Positions 8,526-17,238 of a DNA stretch of 64,000 nucleotides are shown piece by piece; within the stretch, counting starts at the first letter, position 1; every line of letters begins with the position of its first letter. The stretch lies in assembly GCA_049116495.1 (NCBI GenBank), contig JAGDYV010000004.1, positions 38,905-102,904 on the forward strand, given 5' to 3'. A program made the position numbers and the translations under genes. The notes beneath the pieces were generated by a model that was given only the letters and a program-made list of their open reading frames with translations, searched no databases and was not told the DNA's origin. The DNA comes from CAJQQK01 sp049116495. GTDB taxonomy: Bacteria; Pseudomonadota; Alphaproteobacteria; Rhizobiales; Hyphomicrobiaceae.

Positions 8526-10058
8526 CTAAAATATGCCTGGTTGTTTGTTCTCTTCGAGGTATCCGTCAGGTGCCACGGTGGTGAGCGACGCCAGTTCGCC
8601 TGCTTCGAGATTGGGTAATCGCATGACTAAATCCAAGAACCTTTGCGATTCGGCCTCAGTGAGAATTCCGCTCGTGAGGGTCCGAAATTTCTCCACGTAG
8701 TTGTCGCGCCGGAACGGACGTGCGCCCGCGGGATGAGCGTTAGCAACGGAGATTTCATCTTCAAGGATCCGTCCATCGCGCATGGTCATTACTACTCGGG
8801 CGCCGAACGCTTTCGCGTTTGGGTCTCGGGCGTGATAGCGACGTGTCCATTCCGCGTCTTCGCGGGTGGAGATCTTTTGCCAAAGCCTCACAGTGTCTGG
8901 CCGTTGCGCGCGCTCCTGTGCATAGGACGACTCATGATGCCACCGTCCGTCTTGTAGGGCGACGGCAAAGATATACATGATTGAGTGATCGAGTGTTTCA
9001 CGGCTGGCACCAGGGTCCATCTTCTGCGGGTCGCCGGCGCCGGTACCGATAACGTCGTGCGTGTGATGCGAGGTATGGAGAACAATCGACTGTACGTCGT
9101 CAGAGGCCTCGATTTGGCGGCCCATTCTGAATGCCAGATCAATCAATGCCTGAGATTGGTACTCCGCAGAGTGCTCTTTGGTGTATGTTTCGAGAATCGC
9201 GCGCTTCGGCTCGCCAGCGCCGGGCAGAGGAATCTCATATATGGCCTCGTAGGGGCTTTTGCCTTGGTCACGCGCCGTGCGGCCATTCAGCATATGGGCT
9301 AAAAAGCCGTCCGCTCCTTCATAGATGGGGTTGGGTGAGCCTTCTCCGCGCATAGCCCGATCCATCGCCTCAATGGAAGTTTTTCCTGCATAGGCCGGTG
9401 CGTAGGCCTTCCATGATGAAATCTCGCCCTTTCGAGATTGGCGGGTGGTCATCGTGCAGTGCAGCGCTTGTTGTATTCCTTGGTATGTCGTTTCCGTTGG
9501 GAGCTCAAGCAAGGTCCCAAGCCCAGCCGCCACGGAAGGCCCGAGGTGCGCGATGTGATCGATCTTGTGTTCATGCAGGCAAACGCCTTTGACCAGATTG
9601 ACGTGCACTTCGTAAGCGGTGGCGATCGCTCGGACGAGGTCATGGCCGTTCAGCTTGCATTGCTGGGCGACGGCAAGAATTGGCGGAATATTGTCACCGG
9701 GATGGGAGTAATCCGCCGCAAGGAAGGTGTCGTGAAAGTCGAGTTCCCGAACAGCCGTGCCATTGGCCCAAGCCGCCCACTCGGCGCAGACCGTTGAGCC
9801 TCGCGACATGCCAAACACCGTTGCGCCTCCCTTGCGAGGATGAGCCATCGCCATGGCGCGCGCGGACTTGACGGACTTGCGATTGAGCGAAGCAGTGGCG
9901 ACGGCAGCGTTGTCGATCAAGCGATTGATGACCATGTCCGTAACATCAGCATCAACGGCAATCGGGTCAGCGGCGAGTTCTGCCAGCTTCCAAGCGAACT
10001 GCTCGTTACGCGGTAAGGATTGCGCGGCTGGCACCGCGTGGACCTTGTGGATAATCAT
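8526..10058 (-). CDS. MmgE/PrpD family protein
   Basis: About 510 aa. The sequence shows the two-domain MmgE/PrpD pattern. The helical N-terminal domain contains SARAMAMAHPRKGGATVFG, ELDFHDTFLAADYSHPGDNI and the AIATAYEVHVNLVKG helix. The C-terminal part contains TKEHSAEYQSQALIDLA. Known members include 2-methylcitrate dehydratase, cis-aconitate decarboxylase and iminodisuccinate epimerase, so a dehydratase, epimerase or decarboxylase acting on a polycarboxylate is expected; the reaction here is not known. I place the start at ATG 10058, behind AAGGTG. The longer frame to 10124 would run into the upstream hydrolase gene. The gap to that gene is then 28 bases, consistent with an operon. Confidence 0.85.
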   Translation of the reverse strand: MIIHKVHAVPAAQSLPRNEQFAWKLAELAADPIAVDADVTDMVINRLIDNAAVATASLNRKSVKSARAMAMAHPRKGGATVFGMSRGSTVCAEWAAWANGTAVRELDFHDTFLAADYSHPGDNIPPILAVAQQCKLNGHDLVRAIATAYEVHVNLVKGVCLHEHKIDHIAHLGPSVAAGLGTLLELPTETTYQGIQQALHCTMTTRQSRKGEISSWKAYAPAYAGKTSIEAMDRAMRGEGSPNPIYEGADGFLAHMLNGRTARDQGKSPYEAIYEIPLPGAGEPKRAILETYTKEHSAEYQSQALIDLAFRMGRQIEASDDVQSIVLHTSHHTHDVIGTGAGDPQKMDPGASRETLDHSIMYIFAVALQDGRWHHESSYAQERAQRPDTVRLWQKISTREDAEWTRRYHARDPNAKAFGARVVMTMRDGRILEDEISVANAHPAGARPFRRDNYVEKFRTLTSGILTEAESQRFLDLVMRLPNLEAGELASLTTVAPDGYLEENKQPGIF

Positions 10059-10086
10059 CGTCACACCTTGTTCATTTGCCCTGGGA

Positions 10087-10899
10087 TTAGACCGAGGCTG
10101 TAATGCGACGATACCAATCTGCAATCAGCTGTGCACTATCTCGCCAAGTGGACGCAAGCATCATGCAGTGCGGGGTCGTGTCCAAACAATGATATTCGGC
10201 TCCAAAGAAGCGCGCCGTTGCCTGGTCTTGCCCTTCTGGGTGTAAGTTCCCCCGGTCTCGTCCCGCGGAAATACAGAGCGCAGGCATACCAAACCGGGAT
10301 TGGTCGATATGAATTGACAAAGAGTAGCGATCGTTCAGTAGCTTCGGGCTTTCGTGACAAAGTCGCTCTACGTAAGCGTCTAGATTGTCAAACCTCTCAC
10401 CTTCCAGGAATTTTTGCCTGCAACTATCAGCGTTCGGAGGAGCGACAAGGCGACCGAACGGCATCAACGGTAAAGGTGATAGACAATCAAGCTGACCTGG
10501 CGGCGAAGGAGCCAGTAGCCCCAAGCCAAAGAAGCTTGATTGCTCACCGGCCGCTGCAGCGACCAGAGCTCCGGCGCTGTGTCCAACTGGTATTGGCGGG
10601 CCGGGCAAAGCTAAACAACAAGCAAAAATATCCTCGGCCATGTCTCTGACGCCTGCATCGACGAGATCTGGGGTCGCCAGTAGCCCCCCATGGCCGCGCA
10701 TGTCCATTGCCGCTGCCGGAACTTCGATAGTATCGAAGAACCTCAAATAGTTAGCAAAACACCAAGCACCGTGATAGCCGCCGTGAACGAACAGCAGAAC
10801 CGGTTGTCCGTCCGATTTCGCCGCCGCTTGTCCCAGAAACAACCGCCCACGCCCAGCCGGTTGTTGGGTTAGGGTTTGCAAGTAGCTAAAGTCAAACAC
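10087..10899 (-). CDS. Alpha/beta hydrolase
   Basis: About 270 aa with a GTG start at 10899 and AGGA about eight bases upstream. The oxyanion-loop motif is LFVHGGYHGAWCF, the nucleophile elbow is VGHSAGALVAAA (Ser near residue 108), an Asp follows in the AGRDRG region, and a His lies near DTTPHCMMLAS, giving a full catalytic triad. It may hydrolyse an ester, lactone, amide or C-C bond. It is first in the minus-strand operon with the MmgE/PrpD and SDR genes, divergent from the DUF1177/flavin/Mo-hydroxylase operon, and is likely part of the same degradation route. No signal peptide is seen. Confidence 0.8.
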   Translation of the reverse strand: MFDFSYLQTLTQQPAGRGRLFLGQAAAKSDGQPVLLFVHGGYHGAWCFANYLRFFDTIEVPAAAMDMRGHGGLLATPDLVDAGVRDMAEDIFACCLALPGPPIPVGHSAGALVAAAAGEQSSFFGLGLLAPSPPGQLDCLSPLPLMPFGRLVAPPNADSCRQKFLEGERFDNLDAYVERLCHESPKLLNDRYSLSIHIDQSRFGMPALCISAGRDRGNLHPEGQDQATARFFGAEYHCLDTTPHCMMLASTWRDSAQLIADWYRRITASV

Positions 10900-11104
10900 G
10901 AGAAATCCTATCTATCGTCGACGTGTCAGATGACGCTGGATGAAATGATGGCAGGTATCAATCAGCCATATCCCGGCAGATCTCGTAGAAAACTGCGCCG
11001 CAATTCGGAAAATCGGGAATATTCGATCCATGTGCCGCAGGAAGTCGTCATGTTGTAGGTGACGTGCAATGCCTAAGAATCGCGATGGTCGCCGGTTCGG
11101 GCAT

Positions 11105-11125
11105 CTCAAAAAATTCGATTTTGAG
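11105..11125. promoter_or_regulatory. Dyad CTCAAAA-N7-TTTTGAG
   Basis: A perfect 7-base inverted repeat with a 7-base spacer in the divergent promoter region of the catabolic island. The shape suits a dimeric repressor or activator. No family can be named from it. Confidence 0.35.
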
Positions 11126-11255
11126 CGTCCATCGTGAACCATCTGGCGGATTGCCGGCTCGTTTGTCGCTGGAATATGAGGTGGATGATCAATTCGCATT
11201 CTGGCTCGTCTATCTTCAATTGGGCGTGCTAACTATCAGGTTGAGAAAGTTCATT

Positions 11256-11272
11256 GATTTCTTGTTGAAATC
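11256..11272. promoter_or_regulatory. Dyad GATTTC-N5-GAAATC
   Basis: A perfect 6-base inverted repeat with a 5-base centre, about 140 bases before the DUF1177 gene. It is the second possible operator in this divergent region, but such a short dyad may occur by chance. Confidence 0.25.
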
Positions 11273-11412
11273 TACTCGGTTGGTCCCCGGTCTGGCGCAG
11301 GCTTCAGCAATGACAATCGATCTTCCTGCTTTCCCTGCGAAGCATTACAGTGCCGAAATGGCCAATTGCTGCGTAGAACGGCTGCCAACCTATACCCTCA
11401 AGGATGTCATAG

Positions 11413-12345
11413 ATGCTGCGTGAAATATTGGATGTGCTCGATTTTCTGGACGACGCACGCAATGGCGCAGAACCGTTCCTGGCGTTGCTGCCGGCGGGGC
11501 CGCAGACCGCCGAGATCACGCCATTCGAAAGTGATCTTGGCAAGACCGACTTCATCAAGATTCTGTTTCCTGGCGAATCGGGCAAGAGCCGCGGTGGTGA
11601 TGCGCTGACAACCGGTATTATCGGCTCGAATGGCGGGCTGCGGCTGCCGGGGCCATATCCCGGACTGGCGTCGGATGCCGATGGTTGCATCGTCGGCTTG
11701 GCTGCGGCGCTGCACTTGGCCCGCGCACATGCGAGAGGTCAGAAGCTAGCTGGTGATGTCCTTGTATCGACGCATATCTGCCAGCAGGCGCGCCCGGTGC
11801 CGCATGACCCGTACCCGTTCGTCATGTCGCCGCTGCCGAGCAGCGAGAAACATCCCCGCCTCGTCGATGAGCGCATGGATGCAATCCTCACACCGGAGAC
11901 CTGTAAGAGCAACAAAATGCTCTCGCATCTCGGTTTTGCCGTGACGCCGCCGGTGCGCGAAGGGTTTATTCTGCGCCCGCACGCCTCGATCTTGCACATC
12001 ATGGAGATGGTGACCGGCATGGCGCCAGTCGTGTTTCCGATCACGATGCAGGATGTAACGCCTTACGAACTCGGCGTGCATCACATTTGCGGCATGGTGC
12101 TCCCGAGTATCTTTTCGACGGCGCCGGTGATCGGTGTGCCGCTGGTGACGGCCAGCCAGACTCATCCATCGGCGACCGGCACGCAACAACCGATGGTGTT
12201 GGAGGCGACGGCGCGTTTTTGTATCGAGGTCGCGACGTCTTTCGGCAACGGCGATTGCGCGTTCTATTATGACAGCGATTTTGAAGGGATGGTTGAATCG
12301 TTCGGCACGATGCGCGGTTGGCAACGCATAAAGAAGGACGGTTAG
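11413..12345 (+). CDS. DUF1177-like protein
   Basis: About 310 aa. It resembles what I know of the DUF1177 family, with the conserved order TDFIKILFPGESGKSRGG, then GLASDADGCIVGLAAAL, then GDVLVSTHICQQARPVPHDP. Later come DERMDAILTPETCKSNK, the FAVTPPVREGFILRP stretch and the near C-terminal FCIEVATSFGNGDCAFYY. The function of the family is not established. The many conserved Asp, His and Glu residues suggest a metal-binding hydrolase or amidohydrolase, which is inference. It is first in a plus-strand operon, six bases before the flavin-dependent oxidoreductase start, and its placement ties the family to the molybdenum hydroxylase and hydantoinase genes of this island. Confidence 0.7.
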   Translation: MLREILDVLDFLDDARNGAEPFLALLPAGPQTAEITPFESDLGKTDFIKILFPGESGKSRGGDALTTGIIGSNGGLRLPGPYPGLASDADGCIVGLAAALHLARAHARGQKLAGDVLVSTHICQQARPVPHDPYPFVMSPLPSSEKHPRLVDERMDAILTPETCKSNKMLSHLGFAVTPPVREGFILRPHASILHIMEMVTGMAPVVFPITMQDVTPYELGVHHICGMVLPSIFSTAPVIGVPLVTASQTHPSATGTQQPMVLEATARFCIEVATSFGNGDCAFYYDSDFEGMVESFGTMRGWQRIKKDG

Positions 12346-12350
12346 ACCAT

Positions 12351-13364
12351 ATGAAATATAGTTTTTCTTTGGTGCCGTCACCGCCGATGGCGGCTTTCGG
12401 TGATACCATCGTCCGTGCTGAGAATTGGGGTTACGATCATGCCTGGGTGCCGGACCAGGGTTTCATGCAGGACCCGTTCGTTGCACTGTCGTATCTGATG
12501 AGCCGAACGGAGAAAATCTCTCTGGGTGTCGGTGTCACCAATCCTTACCAGCGTCATCCGATTCAGATTGCTCGGGCTGCCGCGGCGCTGGCAGATCTCC
12601 GGCCGGGCGGCTTCGTACTCGGTTTGGGTGCTGGCGAAAAGCGTCGGATTCGCGATCGGGTCGGTGCGCCGACCGGGCCGTTCATCGACACAATTTCGAC
12701 GACCATGCAGGTACTGCGCGACTTGCTCGATGGCAAGCGTGTCAGTGCATCGAACAGCGTCTTCGAGATTGATGATGTTGCGCTGGAAATTGCGAACCCG
12801 GCGTCGGTGTCGATCCATCTCGCGACAACGCATCCCGATGCGTTCCGCGCGGCAGGTGCTTATGCTGACGGCGTCATCGTGGGTGATGTAGCAACACCGG
12901 AAGTTATGCGGGAAGTTGTCGGTTGGATCCGGGAAGGCGCCGAGGGCCAGAGGCGCGACATCAACGACATCACCGTCGTGGCGTGGTGCGCGACGATTGT
13001 TACGGACGACCGTGTCGCGGTGCGTGAACATCTTAGGCGACCGGTGATTGGTTCGGCGATCAATGGCATGCATCGTACGACGCGGGGACTGATGGGTGTT
13101 GATCCGGACGTGTTTCCGAAAATTCGCGCTGCTAAGTTTGACGCGGCGTTGGCGCTGCCCGGAGGCGCTATTCCCGACGACATGGTCGATCGCTTTGCGA
13201 TTGCCGGGCCCACCGACTACTGTGCCGAGCGGATCAAGGCGTTGCGTGAAGTTGGCGTCGACATGATGGGCTTTCGAATGCCGGTGGCTCTGACCGGGAT
13301 CTACGACTTCGAGGCCAACCTCCGGCGTCTCATGCAGGATGTCGTGCCGCTGGTGGAGGGGTAG
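12351..13364 (+). CDS. LLM-class flavin-dependent oxidoreductase (Mer-like)
   Basis: About 337 aa from ATG 12351, which follows AAGGACGG. The frame is open further upstream but that overlaps the DUF1177 gene. It is a luciferase-like TIM barrel: the early segment AENWGYDHAWVPDQGFMQDPF, the ISLGVGVTNPYQRHPIQIAR strand-helix, and LRPGGFVLGLGAGEK are typical of the group that includes methylenetetrahydromethanopterin reductase and many FMN- or F420-using oxidoreductases. The middle part HLATTHPDAFRAAGAYADGVI fits the cofactor-binding C-terminal side. Which flavin it uses is unclear. It lies between the DUF1177 gene and the Mo-hydroxylase genes with only a few bases between genes, so it is likely a step in the same pathway. 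Confidence 0.8.
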   Translation: MKYSFSLVPSPPMAAFGDTIVRAENWGYDHAWVPDQGFMQDPFVALSYLMSRTEKISLGVGVTNPYQRHPIQIARAAAALADLRPGGFVLGLGAGEKRRIRDRVGAPTGPFIDTISTTMQVLRDLLDGKRVSASNSVFEIDDVALEIANPASVSIHLATTHPDAFRAAGAYADGVIVGDVATPEVMREVVGWIREGAEGQRRDINDITVVAWCATIVTDDRVAVREHLRRPVIGSAINGMHRTTRGLMGVDPDVFPKIRAAKFDAALALPGGAIPDDMVDRFAIAGPTDYCAERIKALREVGVDMMGFRMPVALTGIYDFEANLRRLMQDVVPLVEG

Positions 13365-13370
13365 GCCGGC

Positions 13371-13841
13371 GTGAGTATTACGCTTGAAGTCAATGGACAG
13401 GCGCGGAGCACGGACAAGGACCCGGCGATGTCGCTTGCATTGTTCCTGCGGGAAGAATTGGAATTACGTGGGACGAAAATTGGTTGCGGCAACGGCGAGT
13501 GTGGCGCCTGCACCATCATACTGGACGATCAGGCGGTTTGTTCATGTCTGGTTCCCCTAGGGCGGACCGCTGGACGGCAGATCGAAACAATCGAGAGCCT
13601 CGGTTCGCCCGATGACCTGCATCCTTTGCAGAGCAAGCTCGTCGAGTACGGTGCCTTTCAATGCGGGTTTTGTACGCCGGGTGTGCTGATGTCGCTTGTC
13701 GCGCTGTTGCGGGTCACGCCGAAGCCGACAAACGCTGAAATTCGTGTCGCCCTGCAAGGCAATCTGTGTCGCTGCACCGGTTACGTGAAGTTGCTGGAAG
13801 CCATCGGCGAGATTGTGCGAGAGGGTTCGTATGGGCGCTGA
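13371..13841 (+). CDS. Molybdenum hydroxylase [2Fe-2S] small subunit
   Basis: About 156 aa with a GTG start. All eight cluster cysteines are visible: the plant-ferredoxin-type set C39, C44, C47 and C57 in GCGNGECGACT and VCSC, and the second set C98, C101, C133 and C135 in QCGFCTPG and LCRCTGY. This is the electron-transfer subunit of xanthine-dehydrogenase-family enzymes (CoxS, HcrC, PaoA and NdhS type). It begins six bases after the flavin oxidoreductase gene and overlaps the large-subunit gene by 11 bases. No Tat signal is seen, so the enzyme should be cytosolic. Confidence 0.93.
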   Translation: MSITLEVNGQARSTDKDPAMSLALFLREELELRGTKIGCGNGECGACTIILDDQAVCSCLVPLGRTAGRQIETIESLGSPDDLHPLQSKLVEYGAFQCGFCTPGVLMSLVALLRVTPKPTNAEIRVALQGNLCRCTGYVKLLEAIGEIVREGSYGR

Positions 13842-16800
13842 ATTCAAGGTCATCGGCCAACCGCAGCCACAGCTCGAGGGGCCGGACAAGGTCAGCGGTC
13901 GCGCGCAATACACGCACGATGTGTCGTTGCCCAACATGCTGTATGGGGCGATTTTGCGCAGCCCGCATCCACATGCGCGGATTCTTACGATCGATCTTTC
14001 AAAGGCGCGCGCGATGCCCGGTGTCGTCGCAGCAATCTACGGCTCGGACTTTCCGGAGCTCAAATACGTCAACGCAGGGCCAGCATTCGCCGATCGGTAT
14101 GCCATGGCACGCGATAAGGTGCGTTTCGTCGGAGAAGAGATTGCGGCAGTCGCAGCTGAAACACCGGCTGAAGCTGCCGCGGCTTTGGCAGTAATTGATG
14201 TCCACTATGAAGTGCTCAAGCCTGTCTTCTATGCCGACGACGCGCTTATGCCGGGTGCTCCGGAAATCCACAAGAAGCCTGATCTGGCCGCCAACGTTGC
14301 GCAGGAAAGTGTTGCTGACTTCGGCGATGTCGAACAGGCGTTCAAAGAAGCTGCACATATTTTCGAAGCCGAGTTCGAACACGGCATTGTGGCTCCGGTT
14401 TGCCTCGAGACCAACGGCGTGTTGGCGAATTTCGAAGATGGTGAGATGACGTTATGGGCGCCGTCACAGGCGCCATTCTTCGTGCGCAAGGAAATCGCGC
14501 ACGTCCTCGAACTGCCACTTGAGAACGTGCATGTCCGGTCTGTTGTCATTGGTGGTGGGTTCGGAGGAAAGTCGCAGGCACCAGAGCCGATTGCGATCGC
14601 GGCGATGCTGTCGATGAAAGCCGGGCGTCCGGTCAAGATCTTGCTCAACCGTCAGGAGGAATTCTTGAGCGGCAAGTCGGATCACGCGAAGAAGATGCGG
14701 GTGCGTTCAGCGGTTGCGACTGATGGTACAATACTCGGGCGGCACACGTCGTTTTGGGTCGACAATGGCGCGTACACGCACATGGGCCCCGCTTACATTT
14801 CCGCGGTGCGCCAGCGGACGTGCAATCTTTATCGAGTTGGCGCTGCTGGGTTTGATGGCAAGCTCGTGCACACCAACAAGGTGTCGGGTGGATCGTATCG
14901 TGGCATGGGTGCTCCGCAGATTATCTGGGCGATCGAAAGCCAAATTGACGAGATCGCCGAGAAACTCGGCAAGGACAAACTTTCCTATCGCATCGAGATT
15001 GCCAATCAGCCGGGTGACGAGACGCCGATGGGGTGGGAGATCGGTACGTGCGCGTTGGCCGAATGCCTGGCTGAAGCCGGTCGTCGGATAGGCTGGGAAG
15101 AGAAGAGGGGCAGCATGCTGCCCAACCGGGGCATCGGCTTTGCAGCGATGATCAACCCCAGCGTCGGAGTGCTCTACGCCGAGGGCAATTTCGCGTGCGT
15201 ATCAGTCGATCTGCTGGACAACGGGCGGCTAAAGGTCGGCACGCAATCAGCCGATTGCGGGACATCGCAGAACACCGTGATGGGGCAGTTCGTTGCCGAA
15301 GAGCTGGATGTCGATGTCGCACAGATCGATGTCCTGCATATGGATACCGATGAAACACCACCGGATCTCGGCAGTGCGGCATCGCGAGTCACGTTTGTCA
15401 GCGGCAATGCCGCAATCAAGACCGCCAAATCCTTTCGTGCTGAATTGAAAGAACGGTTGGCCAAGCATTGGGACGTTCCGGTTGAAGAGATTGATTTTTC
15501 GGATGGCATCGCCAGTTTCCGGGAAGACAATGCGCGGCGTTTGACGTTAGCGGAGATTGCATCCGAGCTTGGGCCATTCAGGGTAGAGGACCGCCACGAC
15601 ATCGACATGCCGCGTCCCGATCCGAAAACGGGCTATGGTCACTATGCGGCAACCTATGGCTTCGGTGCACAGGCCGTTGAAGTCGAGGTTGATCCCGAGA
15701 CGGGGAAGGTGACGGTGCTGAAGGTCGTCGTCGTGCAGGATATCGGACGCGTCATCAATCCGCTGGCGCTCGAAGGTCAGATGCATGGTGGCATCGTTCA
15801 GGGCATCGGTATGGCGCTGAGCGAGGAACTCGTTTTCGATAACGGTGCGCCAGTCAATGCATCGCTGATCACTTACAAGGCGCCACGTATTCAGGATACG
15901 CCTGAGATCGAGACTGTCTTCATCGAAACCAATGATCCGACGGGCCCCTATGGCGCGAAGGCGGGCGGCGAGCATTCGATCAATCCGACCCCGGCGGCAA
16001 TTGCCAATGCTATTGCACATGCGACAGGAACGCGCTTCCACAGGCTACCGATCACCAGCGCCGATGTGTTGCGAGTTGCCAAGCCGCATCCGCCGCTCGA
16101 TATGAAATCTTGGAAGCGGCCCTACAACCTTGAGGTCGCGACTGCTCGAGCACTTTATCCAACTGTGCTCTTTCCTGGCCTACAGAAGCTTGGCGAGAAG
16201 GTTGGGCGCAAACGGTCGGTGAAATCAAACTACGATTATGTCCGACCGATCAATCTTGAGACGGCTTTGCGGGAACTAGTGCAACCCGATCGCACGGCCA
16301 AGGCGATTGCGGGTGGCACCGATCTTCAGGTCGGTATCCGGCAGGGTATCTACGATCTGGATGTCGTGGTCGATATTGCTGGACTTCAGGAATTGCGTGG
16401 GATCGATATCGCGAATGATACGGTCACGATCGGCGCGGCGATGACGATATCGGAAATTATCGCGTCCGAGGAGTTACGTGCGGTCTTTCCCATGCTGAAC
16501 GATGGCCTGGCGAAGATTGCGACGCGACAGATCCGCAATGTCGCGACGATCGCGGGTGATCTCTCGCAGGAAAAACGTTGCTGGTTTTTCCGCAGCGGAG
16601 CGCAGTGCTACAAGGCGGGAGGTATGAGTTGCCCGTGTTATGCGGTTCTCGGTGATAACCGACACCATTCTATTCTTGGCGCAGGGAGATGTGCCGCGCC
16701 CTGTGTCGCTGATGCGGCACCAATCCTTACAGCGCTCAATGCAAGTGTCGTGATTGCGGGGCCAGATGGTGAGCGGCGCGTGCCGATGACGTCATTTTAT

Positions 16801-17187
16801 CGCTGGTCGGGCGAGACGGTCGTGAAGCCGCATGAGTTGATCAAGTCGATCGCTGTGCCGCGCACAACTTTTCGTCAGGCTCAGGTATTCGAGAAGTCGG
16901 CTGGTTGGGATGGAGACTTCGCGGATGCGTCGGCGGCGGTGAACCTGACGTGGGATGGCGAGCGATTGATCTCCGCTGCGATCTCGTTGGGTGCGGTATC
17001 TCCTTTACCAATCCGGGCAACCGCGACGGAAGAGGTGCTGGTTGATGGCAAACGCTCAGACAAGGCGATCCGCGTCGCCGCAGAGATGGTCGTTCATGGA
17101 GCGCTGCCTTTGTCGGACAACGCACACAAGGCGAACCTCGTGGTCAACCTAACCGAGCGTGCCATTCATCGCTGCCTCGCGGGCTGA
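13831..17187 (+). CDS. Fused molybdopterin (CoxL-type) and FAD (CoxM-type) subunit of a molybdenum hydroxylase
   Basis: About 1,118 aa from ATG 13831 (GAGAGG upstream; the TTG at 13813 is less likely). Residues about 1-760 are the molybdopterin-binding subunit: hammerhead start (QPQLEGPDKVSGRAQYTHDV), the VIGGGFGGKSQAPEP loop, SGGSYRGMGAPQ, and GPYGAKAGGEHSINPTPAA with the Glu near the Mo site. Residues about 800-1,115 are a CoxM-like FAD subunit (AIAGGTDLQVGIRQG, then RQIRNVATIAGDLSQ). That half carries an insertion with Cys 917, 926, 934/936 and 954/958, like the extra [4Fe-4S] site of PaoB/YagS and 4-hydroxybenzoyl-CoA reductase beta subunits. Such enzymes hydroxylate N-heterocycles or aldehydes, or reduce aromatic thioesters. 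The fusion of L and M subunits is less common than separate genes. The substrate is unknown. Confidence 0.9.
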   Translation: MGAEFKVIGQPQPQLEGPDKVSGRAQYTHDVSLPNMLYGAILRSPHPHARILTIDLSKARAMPGVVAAIYGSDFPELKYVNAGPAFADRYAMARDKVRFVGEEIAAVAAETPAEAAAALAVIDVHYEVLKPVFYADDALMPGAPEIHKKPDLAANVAQESVADFGDVEQAFKEAAHIFEAEFEHGIVAPVCLETNGVLANFEDGEMTLWAPSQAPFFVRKEIAHVLELPLENVHVRSVVIGGGFGGKSQAPEPIAIAAMLSMKAGRPVKILLNRQEEFLSGKSDHAKKMRVRSAVATDGTILGRHTSFWVDNGAYTHMGPAYISAVRQRTCNLYRVGAAGFDGKLVHTNKVSGGSYRGMGAPQIIWAIESQIDEIAEKLGKDKLSYRIEIANQPGDETPMGWEIGTCALAECLAEAGRRIGWEEKRGSMLPNRGIGFAAMINPSVGVLYAEGNFACVSVDLLDNGRLKVGTQSADCGTSQNTVMGQFVAEELDVDVAQIDVLHMDTDETPPDLGSAASRVTFVSGNAAIKTAKSFRAELKERLAKHWDVPVEEIDFSDGIASFREDNARRLTLAEIASELGPFRVEDRHDIDMPRPDPKTGYGHYAATYGFGAQAVEVEVDPETGKVTVLKVVVVQDIGRVINPLALEGQMHGGIVQGIGMALSEELVFDNGAPVNASLITYKAPRIQDTPEIETVFIETNDPTGPYGAKAGGEHSINPTPAAIANAIAHATGTRFHRLPITSADVLRVAKPHPPLDMKSWKRPYNLEVATARALYPTVLFPGLQKLGEKVGRKRSVKSNYDYVRPINLETALRELVQPDRTAKAIAGGTDLQVGIRQGIYDLDVVVDIAGLQELRGIDIANDTVTIGAAMTISEIIASEELRAVFPMLNDGLAKIATRQIRNVATIAGDLSQEKRCWFFRSGAQCYKAGGMSCPCYAVLGDNRHHSILGAGRCAAPCVADAAPILTALNASVVIAGPDGERRVPMTSFYRWSGETVVKPHELIKSIAVPRTTFRQAQVFEKSAGWDGDFADASAAVNLTWDGERLISAAISLGAVSPLPIRATATEEVLVDGKRSDKAIRVAAEMVVHGALPLSDNAHKANLVVNLTERAIHRCLAG

Positions 17188-17238
17188 CATGTGTCGGACT
17201 TGTCATTAGCCCATTATCATTGAAACTAGAAGACTGGA

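Larger units (their letters stand above)
10900..11412. other. Divergent regulatory region of the catabolic island
   Basis: This 513-base stretch lies between the two divergent operons of the island and has no convincing gene. It contains two small perfect dyads, listed separately (11105-11125 and 11256-11272). AAGGA near 11400 is the ribosome site for ATG 11413. No transcription-factor gene is found in the island, so the regulator must be encoded elsewhere. Confidence 0.5.
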
